A stretch of 64,000 nt of DNA. Source: RI-231 sp041394905 (GTDB lineage Bacteria > Acidobacteriota > Terriglobia > Bryobacterales > UBA6623). Below the pieces are notes generated by a model. It was not told the DNA's origin, made no database searches, and saw only the letters and a program-made list of their open reading frames with translations. Shown here in pieces: positions 8,980 through 20,867 of the stretch. The DNA lies in the NCBI GenBank assembly GCA_041394905.1, contig JAWKHJ010000024.1, positions 1 through 64,000 of the forward strand, given 5' to 3'. Positions within the stretch are counted from its first letter, which is position 1. Every line of letters begins with the position of its first letter. A program made the position numbers and the translations under genes.

Positions 8980-9407
8980 TGCAACCAGTGTAAACAGGGG
9001 GCGAAGTGGCTGTTTGGCGCTAATGGCAGCGCCGTGTCCAGCCGATTGGGAGCTTGGCGGGCGCTCGCTCTGCGGCGCCAAGCGCCGGCGCAGGCGCGGT
9101 TATGAAGGCCTTTGACGCAAACGAACCGTCAAGGTGAGCAAATGCACGAAAGAAAGTAGTACACTGGTGCGGTTCGGCCATGCAGGCGTACCTTCCACCC
9201 GTCAGTGGACGAAAACGAACGACGACGGTAGATTCCTGCCAGATTGCACACAATGCTGTTTGACAGTAAAGTTCCCGGCGCCGTATCCTGATGGCTTCCA
9301 ACGAGTCCAAGTACAAAAAGCTGCCGGCCCGCTGAAAGGCGGAGTCTGTACAAACGCTGAAGAAGTGGCGGGCGAGGGCCTGCCCGGAGACAGACCAGAG
9401 GAACGCG
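8980..9407. other. 428-bp intergenic region ahead of the respiratory operon
   Basis: This is the divergent gap between the pyrE-like gene (-) and actA (+). No coding frame on either strand looks like a protein; the frames present are antisense extensions of actA. It is less GC-rich around 9150-9300 than the flanks. It holds the promoter candidate listed separately, and a ribosome site (AGAGGA at about 9397) ahead of actA. No other recognisable site was found. Confidence 0.5.
9260..9289 (+). promoter_or_regulatory. candidate sigma70 promoter of the ACIII/caa3 operon
   Basis: TTGACA (9260-9265), a perfect -35 box, is followed after 18 bp by TATCCT (9284-9289), a 4/6 match to the -10 box. It lies about 120 bp upstream of actA, in the only sizeable gap ahead of a tightly packed 12.5-kb operon. 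The distance would leave a leader of about 110 nt. Assignment rests on sequence match and position alone. Confidence 0.4.
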
Positions 9408-10063
9408 ATGGCGCAATTCTTCCCTAAGAGCGCAAACATGATCGCCATGCTGTCCCTGATCCTGGTTGTCGGGGTTGTGGGCGGTGGTTTGGGGATCGTG
9501 ATTGGGACGTCCCGGACGCCTGACAACACCGATCAGGGCATTTACAAAAATCAGCCCGTTCCCTTCAGTCACAAGCACCACGTAAAGGGCCTGGGGATCG
9601 ATTGCCGGCACTGCCACTTTTCGGTCGAGGAGAGCTCGTTCGCGGGCATTCCGGCTTCGAAGACCTGCATGTCCTGCCATTCGCAGATCTGGAACGAGGC
9701 GCCGATGCTCGAGCCCGTCCGCGAAAGCTACCGCGACGACAAGTCAATCGAGTGGATTCGCGTGCACGACCTGCCCGACTACGTCTACTTCAATCATTCG
9801 ATTCACGTTGCCAAGGGCATCGGTTGCGCCACTTGCCACGGGCAGGTTGACGAGATGCCGCTGATGAAAAAGGCCCAGACCCTGCAGATGCAGTGGTGCA
9901 TGGACTGCCACTGGCATCCCGAGATGAATCTACGGCCGCGCGAGGAGATCACCAACCTCAACTGGCAGCCGCCGACCGACCCGGAGGAGCGCGTCGCGCT
10001 CGCCAAGCAGTTGGCGGAAGAGTATAACGTCCAAAGCAAAGTGAACTGCTCGGTGTGCCACCG

Positions 10064-10067
<4 letters not shown>
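9408..10067 (+). CDS. actA: alternative complex III subunit ActA, pentaheme cytochrome c
   Basis: This 219-aa membrane-anchored periplasmic cytochrome is the multiheme subunit of ACIII (quinol:electron acceptor oxidoreductase). One N-terminal hydrophobic helix (ANMIAMLSLILVVGVVGGGL) is followed by five CxxCH heme sites: CRHCH, CMSCH, CATCH, CMDCH and CSVCH at the very C-terminus. Several distal His residues (FSHKHH, FNHSIHVAKG) could be sixth ligands. The count of five hemes matches ActA. The start at 9408 follows AGAGGA with proper spacing. Its stop overlaps the actB start (ATGA), implying coupled translation. It heads the operon. Confidence 0.95.
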
Positions 10068-13208
<3,141 letters not shown>

Positions 13209-13212
<4 letters not shown>

Positions 13213-14582
13213 GGAACTTGGCGACGCAATCGAAAAACCTGCACGAAGCGGTCATCGGACCGAACCAGACTTACGGTTCGGTCACCGATACGATCGCCAA
13301 CATCTGTCTAGGCAAGGACGCGCCCGTCTTCTGGTACGCGGGCTTGTTGGCCGGCTTGATGCTGGCCGGCGGCTTGGCGCACGGTGCGGTCTGGCTGTTC
13401 CTCAACGGCGTCGGCATCTGGGGATTGAACATCCCTGTCGGCTGGGGTTTCGCCATCATCAACTTCGTTTGGTGGATCGGCATTGGTCACGCGGGAACTC
13501 TGATTTCGGCCATCTTGTTGCTCTTCCGACAAGATTGGCGCACCTCGATCAACCGTTTTGCGGAAGCGATGACGTTGTTTGCCGTCGCATCCGCCGGTCT
13601 GTTCCCGCTGTTGCACGTCGGACGTCCTTGGCTGGCCTTCTGGTTGATGCCGTATCCGAACACGATGAACGTGTGGCCGCAGTTCCGCTCGCCGCTCGTG
13701 TGGGACGTGTTCGCGGTCTCGACCTACGCAACGGTTTCGGCGCTGTTCTGGTACACGGGCTTGATTCCCGACCTGGCGACAATGCGCGACCGCGCGCAGA
13801 ACAAAGTGGCGAAGACGCTCTACGGCATCTTCTCGCTCGGTTGGCGCGGCGCTGCACGGCACTGGGAGCGGTACGAGATCGCCTACCTGATTCTCGGCGG
13901 TCTGTCGACTCCGCTGGTGGTTTCGGTGCACACGGTCGTTTCGTTCGATTTTGCGGTCTCGGTGATTCCGGGCTGGCACGCGACCTTGTTCCCGCCGTAC
14001 TTCGTCGCGGGCGCCATCTACTCTGGCTTTGCCATGGTGCTGACTCTGGCGATTCCTGTACGTCACTTCTACAAGCTGCATGACCTGATCACGATGCGGC
14101 ACATCGAGGCGATGGCCAAGGTTACCCTTGCCACCGGCTTGGTTGTGTTCTACGGCTACCTGATGGAAGTGTTCTTCGCGTGGTACTCGGGCAATGAGTT
14201 CGAGCAGTTCATGATGAAGAACCGCATGATGGGCCCGTATGGCCACATGTACTGGATGCTGATCTTCTGCAACAGCCTGACGCCGCAGTTGCTGTGGTTT
14301 CGCAAAGTGCGTCGCAACATCCCGGTGCTGTTCGTCATTTCGCTGATCGTCAACGTCGGTATGTGGCTCGAGCGCTTCGTGATCGTCGTGACCAGCTTGC
14401 ACCGCGACTTCCTGCCGTCGTCGTGGGACATGTACTATCCGACCTTCTGGGATTGGGCGATCTACCTCGGCTCGATCGGTCAGTTCTTGGTTTTGTTCTT
14501 CCTGTTCCTGCGGTTTGTCCCGATGATCGCCATGTTTGAGGTGAAGCATCTGGTGCCGCAGAGCGAGAAGACTCGGGCGTAA
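13209..14582 (+). CDS. actC: ACIII subunit ActC, NrfD-like quinone-binding membrane protein
   Basis: This 457-aa polytopic protein belongs to the NrfD/PsrC family and is one of the two quinol-interacting membrane subunits of ACIII. About ten hydrophobic helices are visible, with charged motifs at helix ends such as WWIGIGHAGTLISAILLLFR, HVGRPWLAFWLMPYPNTM and the helix after MMKNRMMGPYGHMYW. It starts with TTG at 13209, overlapping the actB stop; a second TTG nine bases later is possible. The frame is intact. A long antisense frame over this gene is a GC artefact. Confidence 0.93.
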
Positions 14583-14595
14583 GGGGAGCGAGCTG

Positions 14596-15129
14596 ATGAA
14601 CGACATCTTTTGCATCGCCGCCGAGTTTGAGACGCCGGAAGCTCTGATCGCAGCCAGCGAGAAGACGCGCGACGCCGGCTTCAAGAAGTTCGAGTGCTAC
14701 ACGCCGTTCCCAGTCCATGGGCTGGCGGACGCGATGGGCTTGAAGCGGCCGATTTTGTCCTGGATTATTTTCGCGGGCGGCCTCGTTGGGCTATGCGCGG
14801 GCTTCGGGTTGGCCTACTGGGTCTCGGTGATCAATGGGCCGTACAACATCGGCGGTCGGCCGCTCAACTCGTGGCCTTCGTTCATTCCGGTGACCTTTGA
14901 GACGACCGTGCTGGTCGCTTCGCTTACCGCGGTCATCGGCATGATCGCCTTCAATGGTCTGCCGCGCCCCTATCACCCGGTCTTCAACTATCCACGGTTC
15001 AACAAGATCATGGACGACCGCTTCCTGCTGACGATCGAGTCGACGGACCCCAAGTTCGACCGCGAACAGACGAGCGAGTTCCTGCGTGGTCTCAATCCGA
15101 CCGAAGTCGTCGAGGTGGAAAATGAATAA
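14596..15129 (+). CDS. actD: ACIII subunit ActD (DUF3341)
   Basis: This 177-aa membrane protein is the DUF3341 subunit of ACIII. The N-terminal cytoplasmic part contains the family's opening EFETPEALIAASEKTRDAGF and ECYTPFPVHGLADAMGL, followed by two transmembrane helices (ILSWIIFAGGLVGLCAGFGL and TVLVASLTAVIGMIAFNGL) with RPYHPVFNYPRF after the second. It links the two NrfD-like subunits in known ACIII structures and binds no cofactor. The purine-rich GGGGAGCGAGCTG lies just upstream of the ATG. The 3' end overlaps actE by 8 bp. Confidence 0.93.
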   Translation: MNDIFCIAAEFETPEALIAASEKTRDAGFKKFECYTPFPVHGLADAMGLKRPILSWIIFAGGLVGLCAGFGLAYWVSVINGPYNIGGRPLNSWPSFIPVTFETTVLVASLTAVIGMIAFNGLPRPYHPVFNYPRFNKIMDDRFLLTIESTDPKFDREQTSEFLRGLNPTEVVEVENE

Positions 15130-15700
15130 GGCGACCGCCGCGGTGATCGCCCTCCTGCTGCTCGCAGCCGCGGGCTGCCGGCAGGATATGCACGACGGCC
15201 CCTATCTCGAGCGCTACGAATACAGCGCGTTCTTCGAGGATCATCGCGCTTCGCGTCCCACGGTGGAAGGCGCGGTGGCGCGAGGCGAGCTGCGCGCGGA
15301 CACGCACCTCTATGAGGGCTACGTCGATGGCGAGCTCGCGACGACGTTCCCGTTCCCGGTCACTCGCGAAGTCGTCGAGCGCGGCCGCAACCGCTTCAAC
15401 ATCTACTGCTCGCCTTGCCATGGCGAGCTTGGCGACGGCCGGGGTGCGGTTGTGCAACGTGGCTTCCAGGGCCCGCCGACCTATCACAGCGCGCGTCTTC
15501 GGCAGGCGCCTCCAGGGCACTTCTACAACGTGATCACCAACGGCTACGGGCGCATGTTCAGCTTCAACGACCGCGTGCAGCCGCGCGACCGTTGGGCGAT
15601 CGTCTCTTATATCCGGGCGCTGCAATTCAGCCAGTCGGCGCCGATCGATCAGCTTCCCGCCTCGGTGGTGACTGAGCTGCGCGCGGAGGGCATTCAGTGA
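15122..15700 (+). CDS. actE: ACIII subunit ActE, monoheme cytochrome c lipoprotein
   Basis: From ATG 15122 the product is 192 aa with a lipoprotein-type signal (AVIALLLLAAAGC), so it is probably lipid-anchored in the periplasm. One heme site, CSPCHGELGDGRG, lies near residue 98, and a downstream Met (NGYGRMFSFNDRV) is the likely axial ligand. In ACIII, ActE takes electrons from ActA or passes them to the oxidase. The start within the end of actD, preceded by GAGGTGG, indicates coupled translation; the longer upstream frame is actD antiframe. The end overlaps the actF start. Confidence 0.93.
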   Translation: MNKATAAVIALLLLAAAGCRQDMHDGPYLERYEYSAFFEDHRASRPTVEGAVARGELRADTHLYEGYVDGELATTFPFPVTREVVERGRNRFNIYCSPCHGELGDGRGAVVQRGFQGPPTYHSARLRQAPPGHFYNVITNGYGRMFSFNDRVQPRDRWAIVSYIRALQFSQSAPIDQLPASVVTELRAEGIQ

Positions 15701-16896
15701 GCGCACACGACGCAAACGAAAAGATTGCGGGCCTGCAGACCAAGGGCTTGATGGTGGGCGGCGTCGGTCTGGTCGCCTGCGGCGCGGCTTGGGCGATGGA
15801 CGCCGAGCGGTTCTATCAGGCTTACCTGCCGGGCTACTTGTTCTGGCTGGCCGCCTCGCTTGGCTGCCTGGGCTGGACGATGATCCATCATCTGACCGAA
15901 GGCAAGTGGGGTTTCCCCGTCCGCCGCATCTGGGAAGCCGGCTCCCGCACGGTCTGGAGCATGATCCCGTTGTTCATTCCCATTTTCATGGGCATGCACA
16001 CGCTCTTCAGCTGGACTTCGCCCGAGGCCGCGCATGATCCGATTCTGGTTGGCAAGGCCAGTTATCTCAACGTCGGTTTCTTCACTGTGCGCGCCGCGCT
16101 TTACTTCGTGATCTGGAGCGGCTTGGCCTTCCTGCTGAGTTCCTGGTCGTCCAAGCAGGACGAAGAGGAAGTCGAGCCGATGCGCACGAAGATGCGTAAG
16201 CTCAGCAGCGCCGGCATCCTGATGATGGCGATCACCGTCACGTTCATGTCGGTTGACTGGGCGATGTCGGTGGACCCGCACTGGTTCTCGACGATCTTCG
16301 GCTTCTTGTTCGCGGCGAGCGACCTGCTCATGGGCATGGCGATCACGATTCTCGTCGCCAAGATGCTTTGGGATTACGAGCCGTTCCACAAGGCCGTCAA
16401 GGTCAGCACCTTCCACGACCTCGGCAACCTGCTCATGGCGTTCACCATGCTTTGGGGCTACATGGCCTTCTCGCAGTTCCTGATCATCTGGTCGGGCAAC
16501 ACGCAGGAGGAGATTCCCTGGTATTTGGTGCGCAATGACGATGCCTGGAACATCATCACGGTCATCCTGATCGTGTTCCATTTCTGCGTGCCCTTCTTGG
16601 TGCTGCTCACGCGCAGGACCAAACGTGCGCCGTCGACTTTGATCAAGGTCGCCGCCTGGCTGATCGTGATGCGCTACATCGACCTCTACTGGCTGGTCAT
16701 GCCAAGCCTCGGATCGCATGGCGGCGACACGCACGGCGCGCCGTTCCATCCCTCCTGGATGGATCTGGCCGTCCCGATCGCCCTCGGCGGCATCTGGCTA
16801 GGCTTCTTCGCAATGCAGCTCAAGAGCCGTAATTTGGCGCCCGTCGCCGATCCGCGCTTCCAGGAAGCGCTCGCCGACACGGGAGGACATCACTAA
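15697..16896 (+). CDS. actF: ACIII subunit ActF, second NrfD-like membrane protein
   Basis: This 399-aa polytopic membrane protein is the paralogue of ActC in ACIII, with about ten helices. Typical segments are GWTMIHHLTEGKWGFPVRRI, FIPIFMGMHTLFSWTSPEA and FAMQLKSRNLAP. Loop residues near FTMLWGYMAFSQFLIIWSGN resemble the family's conserved YxxFSQxLxIWxGN block. The start is GTG 15697, sharing bases with the actE stop (GTGA). With ActC it forms the membrane arm that binds quinol or conducts protons. The frame is intact. Confidence 0.93.
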   Translation: MSAHDANEKIAGLQTKGLMVGGVGLVACGAAWAMDAERFYQAYLPGYLFWLAASLGCLGWTMIHHLTEGKWGFPVRRIWEAGSRTVWSMIPLFIPIFMGMHTLFSWTSPEAAHDPILVGKASYLNVGFFTVRAALYFVIWSGLAFLLSSWSSKQDEEEVEPMRTKMRKLSSAGILMMAITVTFMSVDWAMSVDPHWFSTIFGFLFAASDLLMGMAITILVAKMLWDYEPFHKAVKVSTFHDLGNLLMAFTMLWGYMAFSQFLIIWSGNTQEEIPWYLVRNDDAWNIITVILIVFHFCVPFLVLLTRRTKRAPSTLIKVAAWLIVMRYIDLYWLVMPSLGSHGGDTHGAPFHPSWMDLAVPIALGGIWLGFFAMQLKSRNLAPVADPRFQEALADTGGHH

Positions 16897-16899
16897 GTC

Positions 16900-17280
16900 A
16901 TGCCTGACTTCAAGTTTTCCCCGACACACGACCACGAGCGCACCGATGCGCACGTCAAGCCGCTGGTGATCTTTCTGATCGCCATGGGCGTGACCATCGT
17001 CGGCTCGTTCATTTCGATGGTCGGGTTGTTTGATTTTCTTTCGATGCGGGCGCAAAGCATGGACCGTGTGCCGAGCTCGGTCAAGGTGGCCGACGAGGTG
17101 CCTTCTGGTCCGCGCCTGCAAGTCGTGCCGGGGCTGGACCTGCGCGAGATTCGCGCCGCTGAGGAAGACCGGCTTAACGGGTACGGTTGGGTGGATGAGG
17201 GCGGACGCGTGGTCCACATCCCTATCGAGAAAGCGATCGACGTGCTCATCGAGCGCGGGGTTCCGGCGCGGTCGGAATAG
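16900..17280 (+). CDS. small single-TM protein of the ACIII/caa3 operon, function unknown
   Basis: The 126-aa protein has a polar His/Asp-rich N-terminus (SPTHDHERTDAHVKP), one transmembrane helix (LVIFLIAMGVTIVGSFISMV), and a soluble tail. The tail contains LREIRAAEEDRLNGYGWVDE and VVHIPIEKAIDVLIERGVPA, a pattern seen in small proteins of ACIII-oxidase operons. Its place, 3 bp after actF and before SCO, implies either an extra ACIII/oxidase subunit or an assembly factor; neither is demonstrated. The frame is intact and codon use matches neighbours. I know no assigned function. Confidence 0.8.
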   Translation: MPDFKFSPTHDHERTDAHVKPLVIFLIAMGVTIVGSFISMVGLFDFLSMRAQSMDRVPSSVKVADEVPSGPRLQVVPGLDLREIRAAEEDRLNGYGWVDEGGRVVHIPIEKAIDVLIERGVPARSE

Positions 17281-17334
17281 TTCCGCGATCAGGCTTCAAC
17301 TTTGTTACGGACAGGCGAGAAAGGAGGACGAATC

Positions 17335-18231
17335 ATGCGACTTACACTGAAAGCTTTGCTACTGTGCGCGGCTTCGTTGTCCTCCGCCTTCGCGCAATCG
17401 CAGTTCTTCAATCCGGCGCGCAGTCAGGCTCCGGGCGAGTACCAGAACCCGTCGAACATCAGCCCGACCGAGTTGGAGGGCGTGACGATTACGCAACGCC
17501 TCGACAATCGCATCGATCTCGACCTCGAGTTCACTGACTCCTCCGGCGAGAAGGTTGTCCTGCGGGAGTTGTTCCGCGGCAAGCCCGTCGTGCTTTCGTT
17601 GGTCTACTACGAGTGCCCGATGCTTTGCACGCTCGAGCTGAACGGTTTGCTCAAGGCCATGCGCGCGATGGATTTTTCCGCCGGCGTCGACTATGACGTA
17701 ATCAGCCTGAGCTTCGACCCGACCGAGGGCTCCGACCTCGCTGCCACTAAGAAAGACGAGTACATGCGGCAGTACACGCACGCTGGTTTCTATGACCGCG
17801 AGCGGCTCGAAGATGGGTGGCGCTTCTTGACGGGCTCGGAAGAGAACATCCGCGCGCTGGCTGATGCGGTCGGATTCGGTTATCGCTACGACGAAGAAAA
17901 GGATTTATACCGGCACGCCAGCGGCATCATCACCTTGACGCCGCAGGGTAAGGTTTCGCGGTATCAGTTTGGCGTCGAATACTCCCCGCGCGATCTCAAG
18001 TTCGCGCTGATGGAGGCTTCGGCGGAGAAGATCGGCTCGCCGGTGGACGCAGTGATGCTCTATTGCTTCCACTACGATCCGGTGAGCGGCAAGTACGGGT
18101 TCGTCGTCATGAAGGCGCTGCAGGTCGCCGGCGGGGCGACTCTGGTGCTGCTGTTTGGCTTTATTGGGCTGAACGTCTGGCGCGAGCGCCGGCGTAGTAC
18201 GTCCGGCGCTCCCAGAGAGGCGTTGAGCTAA
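17335..18231 (+). CDS. SCO1/SenC family copper chaperone, membrane-anchored
   Basis: SCO proteins deliver copper to, or reduce, the CuA site of cytochrome c oxidase. This 298-aa protein starts at ATG 17335 after a strong AGGAGG site, has a cleavable-looking signal peptide (LKALLLCAASLSSAFAQ), then a thioredoxin-like fold with the copper motif in YYECPMLCTLELNGLL (CxxxC, near residue 97-101) and a late His in YRHASGIITLTPQG. A C-terminal helix (ATLVLLFGFIGLNVW) anchors it to the membrane, unlike many SCO proteins with an N-terminal anchor. It lies directly ahead of coxB, fitting a role in CuA assembly. Confidence 0.93.
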   Translation: MRLTLKALLLCAASLSSAFAQSQFFNPARSQAPGEYQNPSNISPTELEGVTITQRLDNRIDLDLEFTDSSGEKVVLRELFRGKPVVLSLVYYECPMLCTLELNGLLKAMRAMDFSAGVDYDVISLSFDPTEGSDLAATKKDEYMRQYTHAGFYDRERLEDGWRFLTGSEENIRALADAVGFGYRYDEEKDLYRHASGIITLTPQGKVSRYQFGVEYSPRDLKFALMEASAEKIGSPVDAVMLYCFHYDPVSGKYGFVVMKALQVAGGATLVLLFGFIGLNVWRERRRSTSGAPREALS

Positions 18232-18260
18232 GGGGAGGCCCGAGAGGCGAGTTTACGAGC

Positions 18261-19211
18261 ATGTGGGAAAAGCTCTACAACGACTTTTCGTTCTTCCCGG
18301 AGGGCGCCTCGACGCTCGCTTGGGAGATCGACGCGATCTATCTGTTCGCCGTGGCGATCACGGTGATTTTCACGCTGTTGATCTTCGTGTTGATGATCGT
18401 CTTCGCGGTGAAGTTTCGCCGCAAAGACGAAAACTTCATCCCGAAGCCGATTCACGGCTCGGCGCCGCTCGAGATCTTCTGGTCGATCGTTCCGTTCATC
18501 ATCACGCAGGTGCTGTTCGGTTGGGGCGCGTACATCTTCTTCAAGTACTCCAATCCGCCCGCCAATGCCATGGACGTTCACGTCGTGGGCAAGCAGTGGA
18601 TGTGGAAGGTTCAACACCCGGAAGGCAAGCGCGAGATCAACCAACTGCACGTTCCGGTCGGTCAGCCCGTGCGGCTGATCATGACCTCCGAGGACGTGCT
18701 GCACAGCTTCTATATTCCGGCGTTTCGCATCAAGCGCGACACCGTTCCGGGGCGGTATACCTCAATGTGGTTCGAGGCGACCAAAGAGGGTGAGTACCAC
18801 TTGTTCTGCGCCGAGTACTGCGGCAACGAGCACTCGCGCATGATCGGGCACGTCTACGTGTTGAGCCCGCAAGAGTACGACGAGTGGCTGCAAACCGAGG
18901 AGAACGGTCCGAATGATCCGCCTGCCGTGGCGGGTGAGCGCTTGTTCTCCCAGCATCGCTGCGATACCTGCCACAGCCCCGACGGCATCGGCCGCGCGCC
19001 TTCGCTGCGCGGAGTATACGGCTCGACAGTTGCTACTTCTGACGGCGCACGGGTGCGCGTCGACGAGTCCTACATTCGCGAGTCCATCCTAGACCCGAAG
19101 CGCCACATCGTCTCGGGCTTCGAAGGGACGATGCCGACCTTCCAGGGGCAGGTCACCGAAGAGCAGGTTCTCGAGTTGATTGCCTATATCAAGACGTTGG
19201 GCGCGGAATAG
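18261..19211 (+). CDS. ctaC: cytochrome c oxidase subunit II with fused cytochrome c (caa3 type)
   Basis: The 316-aa subunit accepts electrons for the oxidase. Two N-terminal transmembrane helices (residues about 22-45 and 72-95) precede the CuA cupredoxin domain: VLHSFYIPAFRIKRD supplies the first His, and CAEYCGNEHSRM gives the C-x3-C-x3-H-x2-M CuA ligands. The C-terminal extension is a class I cytochrome c with CDTCHSPDGIG and a distal Met in FEGTMPTFQGQ. This fusion defines the caa3 type. The start at 18261 is 29 bp after the SCO stop; AGGCGAG lies just upstream. Gene order II-I-III-IV follows. Confidence 0.95.
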   Translation: MWEKLYNDFSFFPEGASTLAWEIDAIYLFAVAITVIFTLLIFVLMIVFAVKFRRKDENFIPKPIHGSAPLEIFWSIVPFIITQVLFGWGAYIFFKYSNPPANAMDVHVVGKQWMWKVQHPEGKREINQLHVPVGQPVRLIMTSEDVLHSFYIPAFRIKRDTVPGRYTSMWFEATKEGEYHLFCAEYCGNEHSRMIGHVYVLSPQEYDEWLQTEENGPNDPPAVAGERLFSQHRCDTCHSPDGIGRAPSLRGVYGSTVATSDGARVRVDESYIRESILDPKRHIVSGFEGTMPTFQGQVTEEQVLELIAYIKTLGAE

Positions 19212-19229
19212 CCCGAGGAGAGAAGGACG

Positions 19230-20867
19230 ATGGGCGCTATGTCATCCGCAATTCCGCAGGAAAAACCGCGGACGAATTATCTCAATCACAAGTACGGCAT
19301 TCTTTCCTGGCTGCTGACCGTCGACCACAAGCGTATCGGGTTGCTCTACATCGTGAGCATCTCGGCGTTCTTCGCCGTGGGCGCGCTCTATGCCGGTCTC
19401 ATCCGCGCTGAGTTGCTGACACCCGATGGCGACCTGCTCTCGACCGAGCAGTACAACCGCGCCTTCACCGGGCACGGCGTGGCGATGACGTTTTTCGTGC
19501 TGGTGCCGCTGATTCCGGCCACACTCGGCAACTTCCTGCTGCCGATGATGATCGGCGCGCGAGACGTCGCATTCCCGCGACTGAACCTGCTGAGCTGGTA
19601 CATGTACATCGGCGGCGGTACGATTGCCGCTATCGCGCTGCTCACCGGCGGCATCGACACCGGTTGGACGTTCTACGCACCGTATTCGAGTCGCTACGCC
19701 AATGGCAGCGTGCTAATTGCGCTCTTCGGGGCCTTTACAGCGGGTTTCTCGTCGATCCTGACCGGCTTGAACTTCGTCGTCACGATCCACAAGATGCGTG
19801 CTCCAGGTTTGACCTGGTTCCGATTACCGCTGTTCGTGTGGGCGCTCTACGCAACCAGTCTCATTCAGGTCCTTGCAACGCCCGTGGTGGCGATCACGTT
19901 GACGTTGCTCGGGCTCGAGCGCATCTTCGGTGTGGGCATTTTCGATCCCGCTCTGGGCGGCGATCCGATCCTGTTCCAGCACATGTTCTGGTTCTACTCG
20001 CACCCGGTGGTCTACATCATGATCCTGCCGGCGATGGGTGTAATGAGCGAAGTGATCGCGTGCTTCAGCCGCAAGGCGGTTTTCGGCTACAAGATCATTG
20101 CCTACTCCTCGCTCGCGATCGCCATGCTCGGCTTCATCGTCTGGGGCCACCACATGTTCGTCTCCGGGCAGTCGGCCTTCGCCGGCCTGCTGTTCTCGTT
20201 CCTTACAGTGCTGATCGCGGTGCCATCGGCCGTGAAGATCTTCAACTGGCTGGGAACGATGTACGGCGGCTCGATCGATCTGTCGACGCCGATGATCTAC
20301 GCGATGGGCTTCATCGGCGTGTTCACCGTTGGCGGCTTGACGGGCTTGTTCCTGTCGACGATCGGAATCGACATTCACGTTCACGACACCTACTTCGTGG
20401 TTTCGCACTTCCACTACGTGATGGTAGGCTCGGCGATCATGGGCTATCTCGCGGGCATCCATTTCTGGTGGCCTAAGATGTTCGGCGTAATGTACAACCG
20501 CTGGTGGGGACGGTTGGCCGCTGTCATTACATTCCTGGGCTTCAACTTCACGTTCTTCCCGCAGTTCGTCGTCGGCTACCTCGGCATGCCCCGCCGGTAC
20601 CACTTCTATCCGGAAGAGTTCCAGATCTGGAACGTGATGTCGACCATGGGCGCTACGGTGCTCGCAGTGGGCTACGTCATGCCGTTGTTCTACCTCACCG
20701 CATCGCTGATCAACGGCGAGAAGGTTGGCGCGAACCCCTGGGGCGCGAAGGGACTCGAGTGGGAAGCCGCGGATTCCCCGCCGCACCATGAGAACTTCGA
20801 GGCGACCCCGATCGTGACGCAGGAAGCCTACGCCTACGCAGAAGAGGAGGGAGCCGTTGTCCACTGA
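19230..20867 (+). CDS. ctaD: cytochrome c oxidase subunit I, A2-like heme-copper oxidase
   Basis: This 545-aa catalytic subunit reduces oxygen at a heme a3-CuB centre. Visible ligands are the low-spin heme His in FTGHGVAMTFFVL, the CuB Tyr-His region FWFYSHPVVYIMILPAM, the WGHHMFVSG CuB pair, and HDTYFVVSHFHYVM for the two hemes. The usual D-channel glutamate of A1 enzymes (GHPEVY) is replaced by YSHPVVY, the mark of the A2 subfamily known from Rhodothermus-type caa3 oxidases. Twelve or so helices are present. A GAGGAGAGAAGGA site precedes ATG 19230. The last bases overlap subunit III. Confidence 0.96.
   Translation: MGAMSSAIPQEKPRTNYLNHKYGILSWLLTVDHKRIGLLYIVSISAFFAVGALYAGLIRAELLTPDGDLLSTEQYNRAFTGHGVAMTFFVLVPLIPATLGNFLLPMMIGARDVAFPRLNLLSWYMYIGGGTIAAIALLTGGIDTGWTFYAPYSSRYANGSVLIALFGAFTAGFSSILTGLNFVVTIHKMRAPGLTWFRLPLFVWALYATSLIQVLATPVVAITLTLLGLERIFGVGIFDPALGGDPILFQHMFWFYSHPVVYIMILPAMGVMSEVIACFSRKAVFGYKIIAYSSLAIAMLGFIVWGHHMFVSGQSAFAGLLFSFLTVLIAVPSAVKIFNWLGTMYGGSIDLSTPMIYAMGFIGVFTVGGLTGLFLSTIGIDIHVHDTYFVVSHFHYVMVGSAIMGYLAGIHFWWPKMFGVMYNRWWGRLAAVITFLGFNFTFFPQFVVGYLGMPRRYHFYPEEFQIWNVMSTMGATVLAVGYVMPLFYLTASLINGEKVGANPWGAKGLEWEAADSPPHHENFEATPIVTQEAYAYAEEEGAVVH

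Noticed and set aside
13308..14684. 458-aa open frame antisense to actC/actD
   Set aside because: Composition is Arg/His/Glu-rich without family features and it mirrors codon bias of the intact ACIII genes; GC artefact.
19824..20864. 346-aa antisense frame to oxidase subunit I
   Set aside because: His/Glu/Arg-rich mirror of a strongly conserved membrane protein; no independent support.
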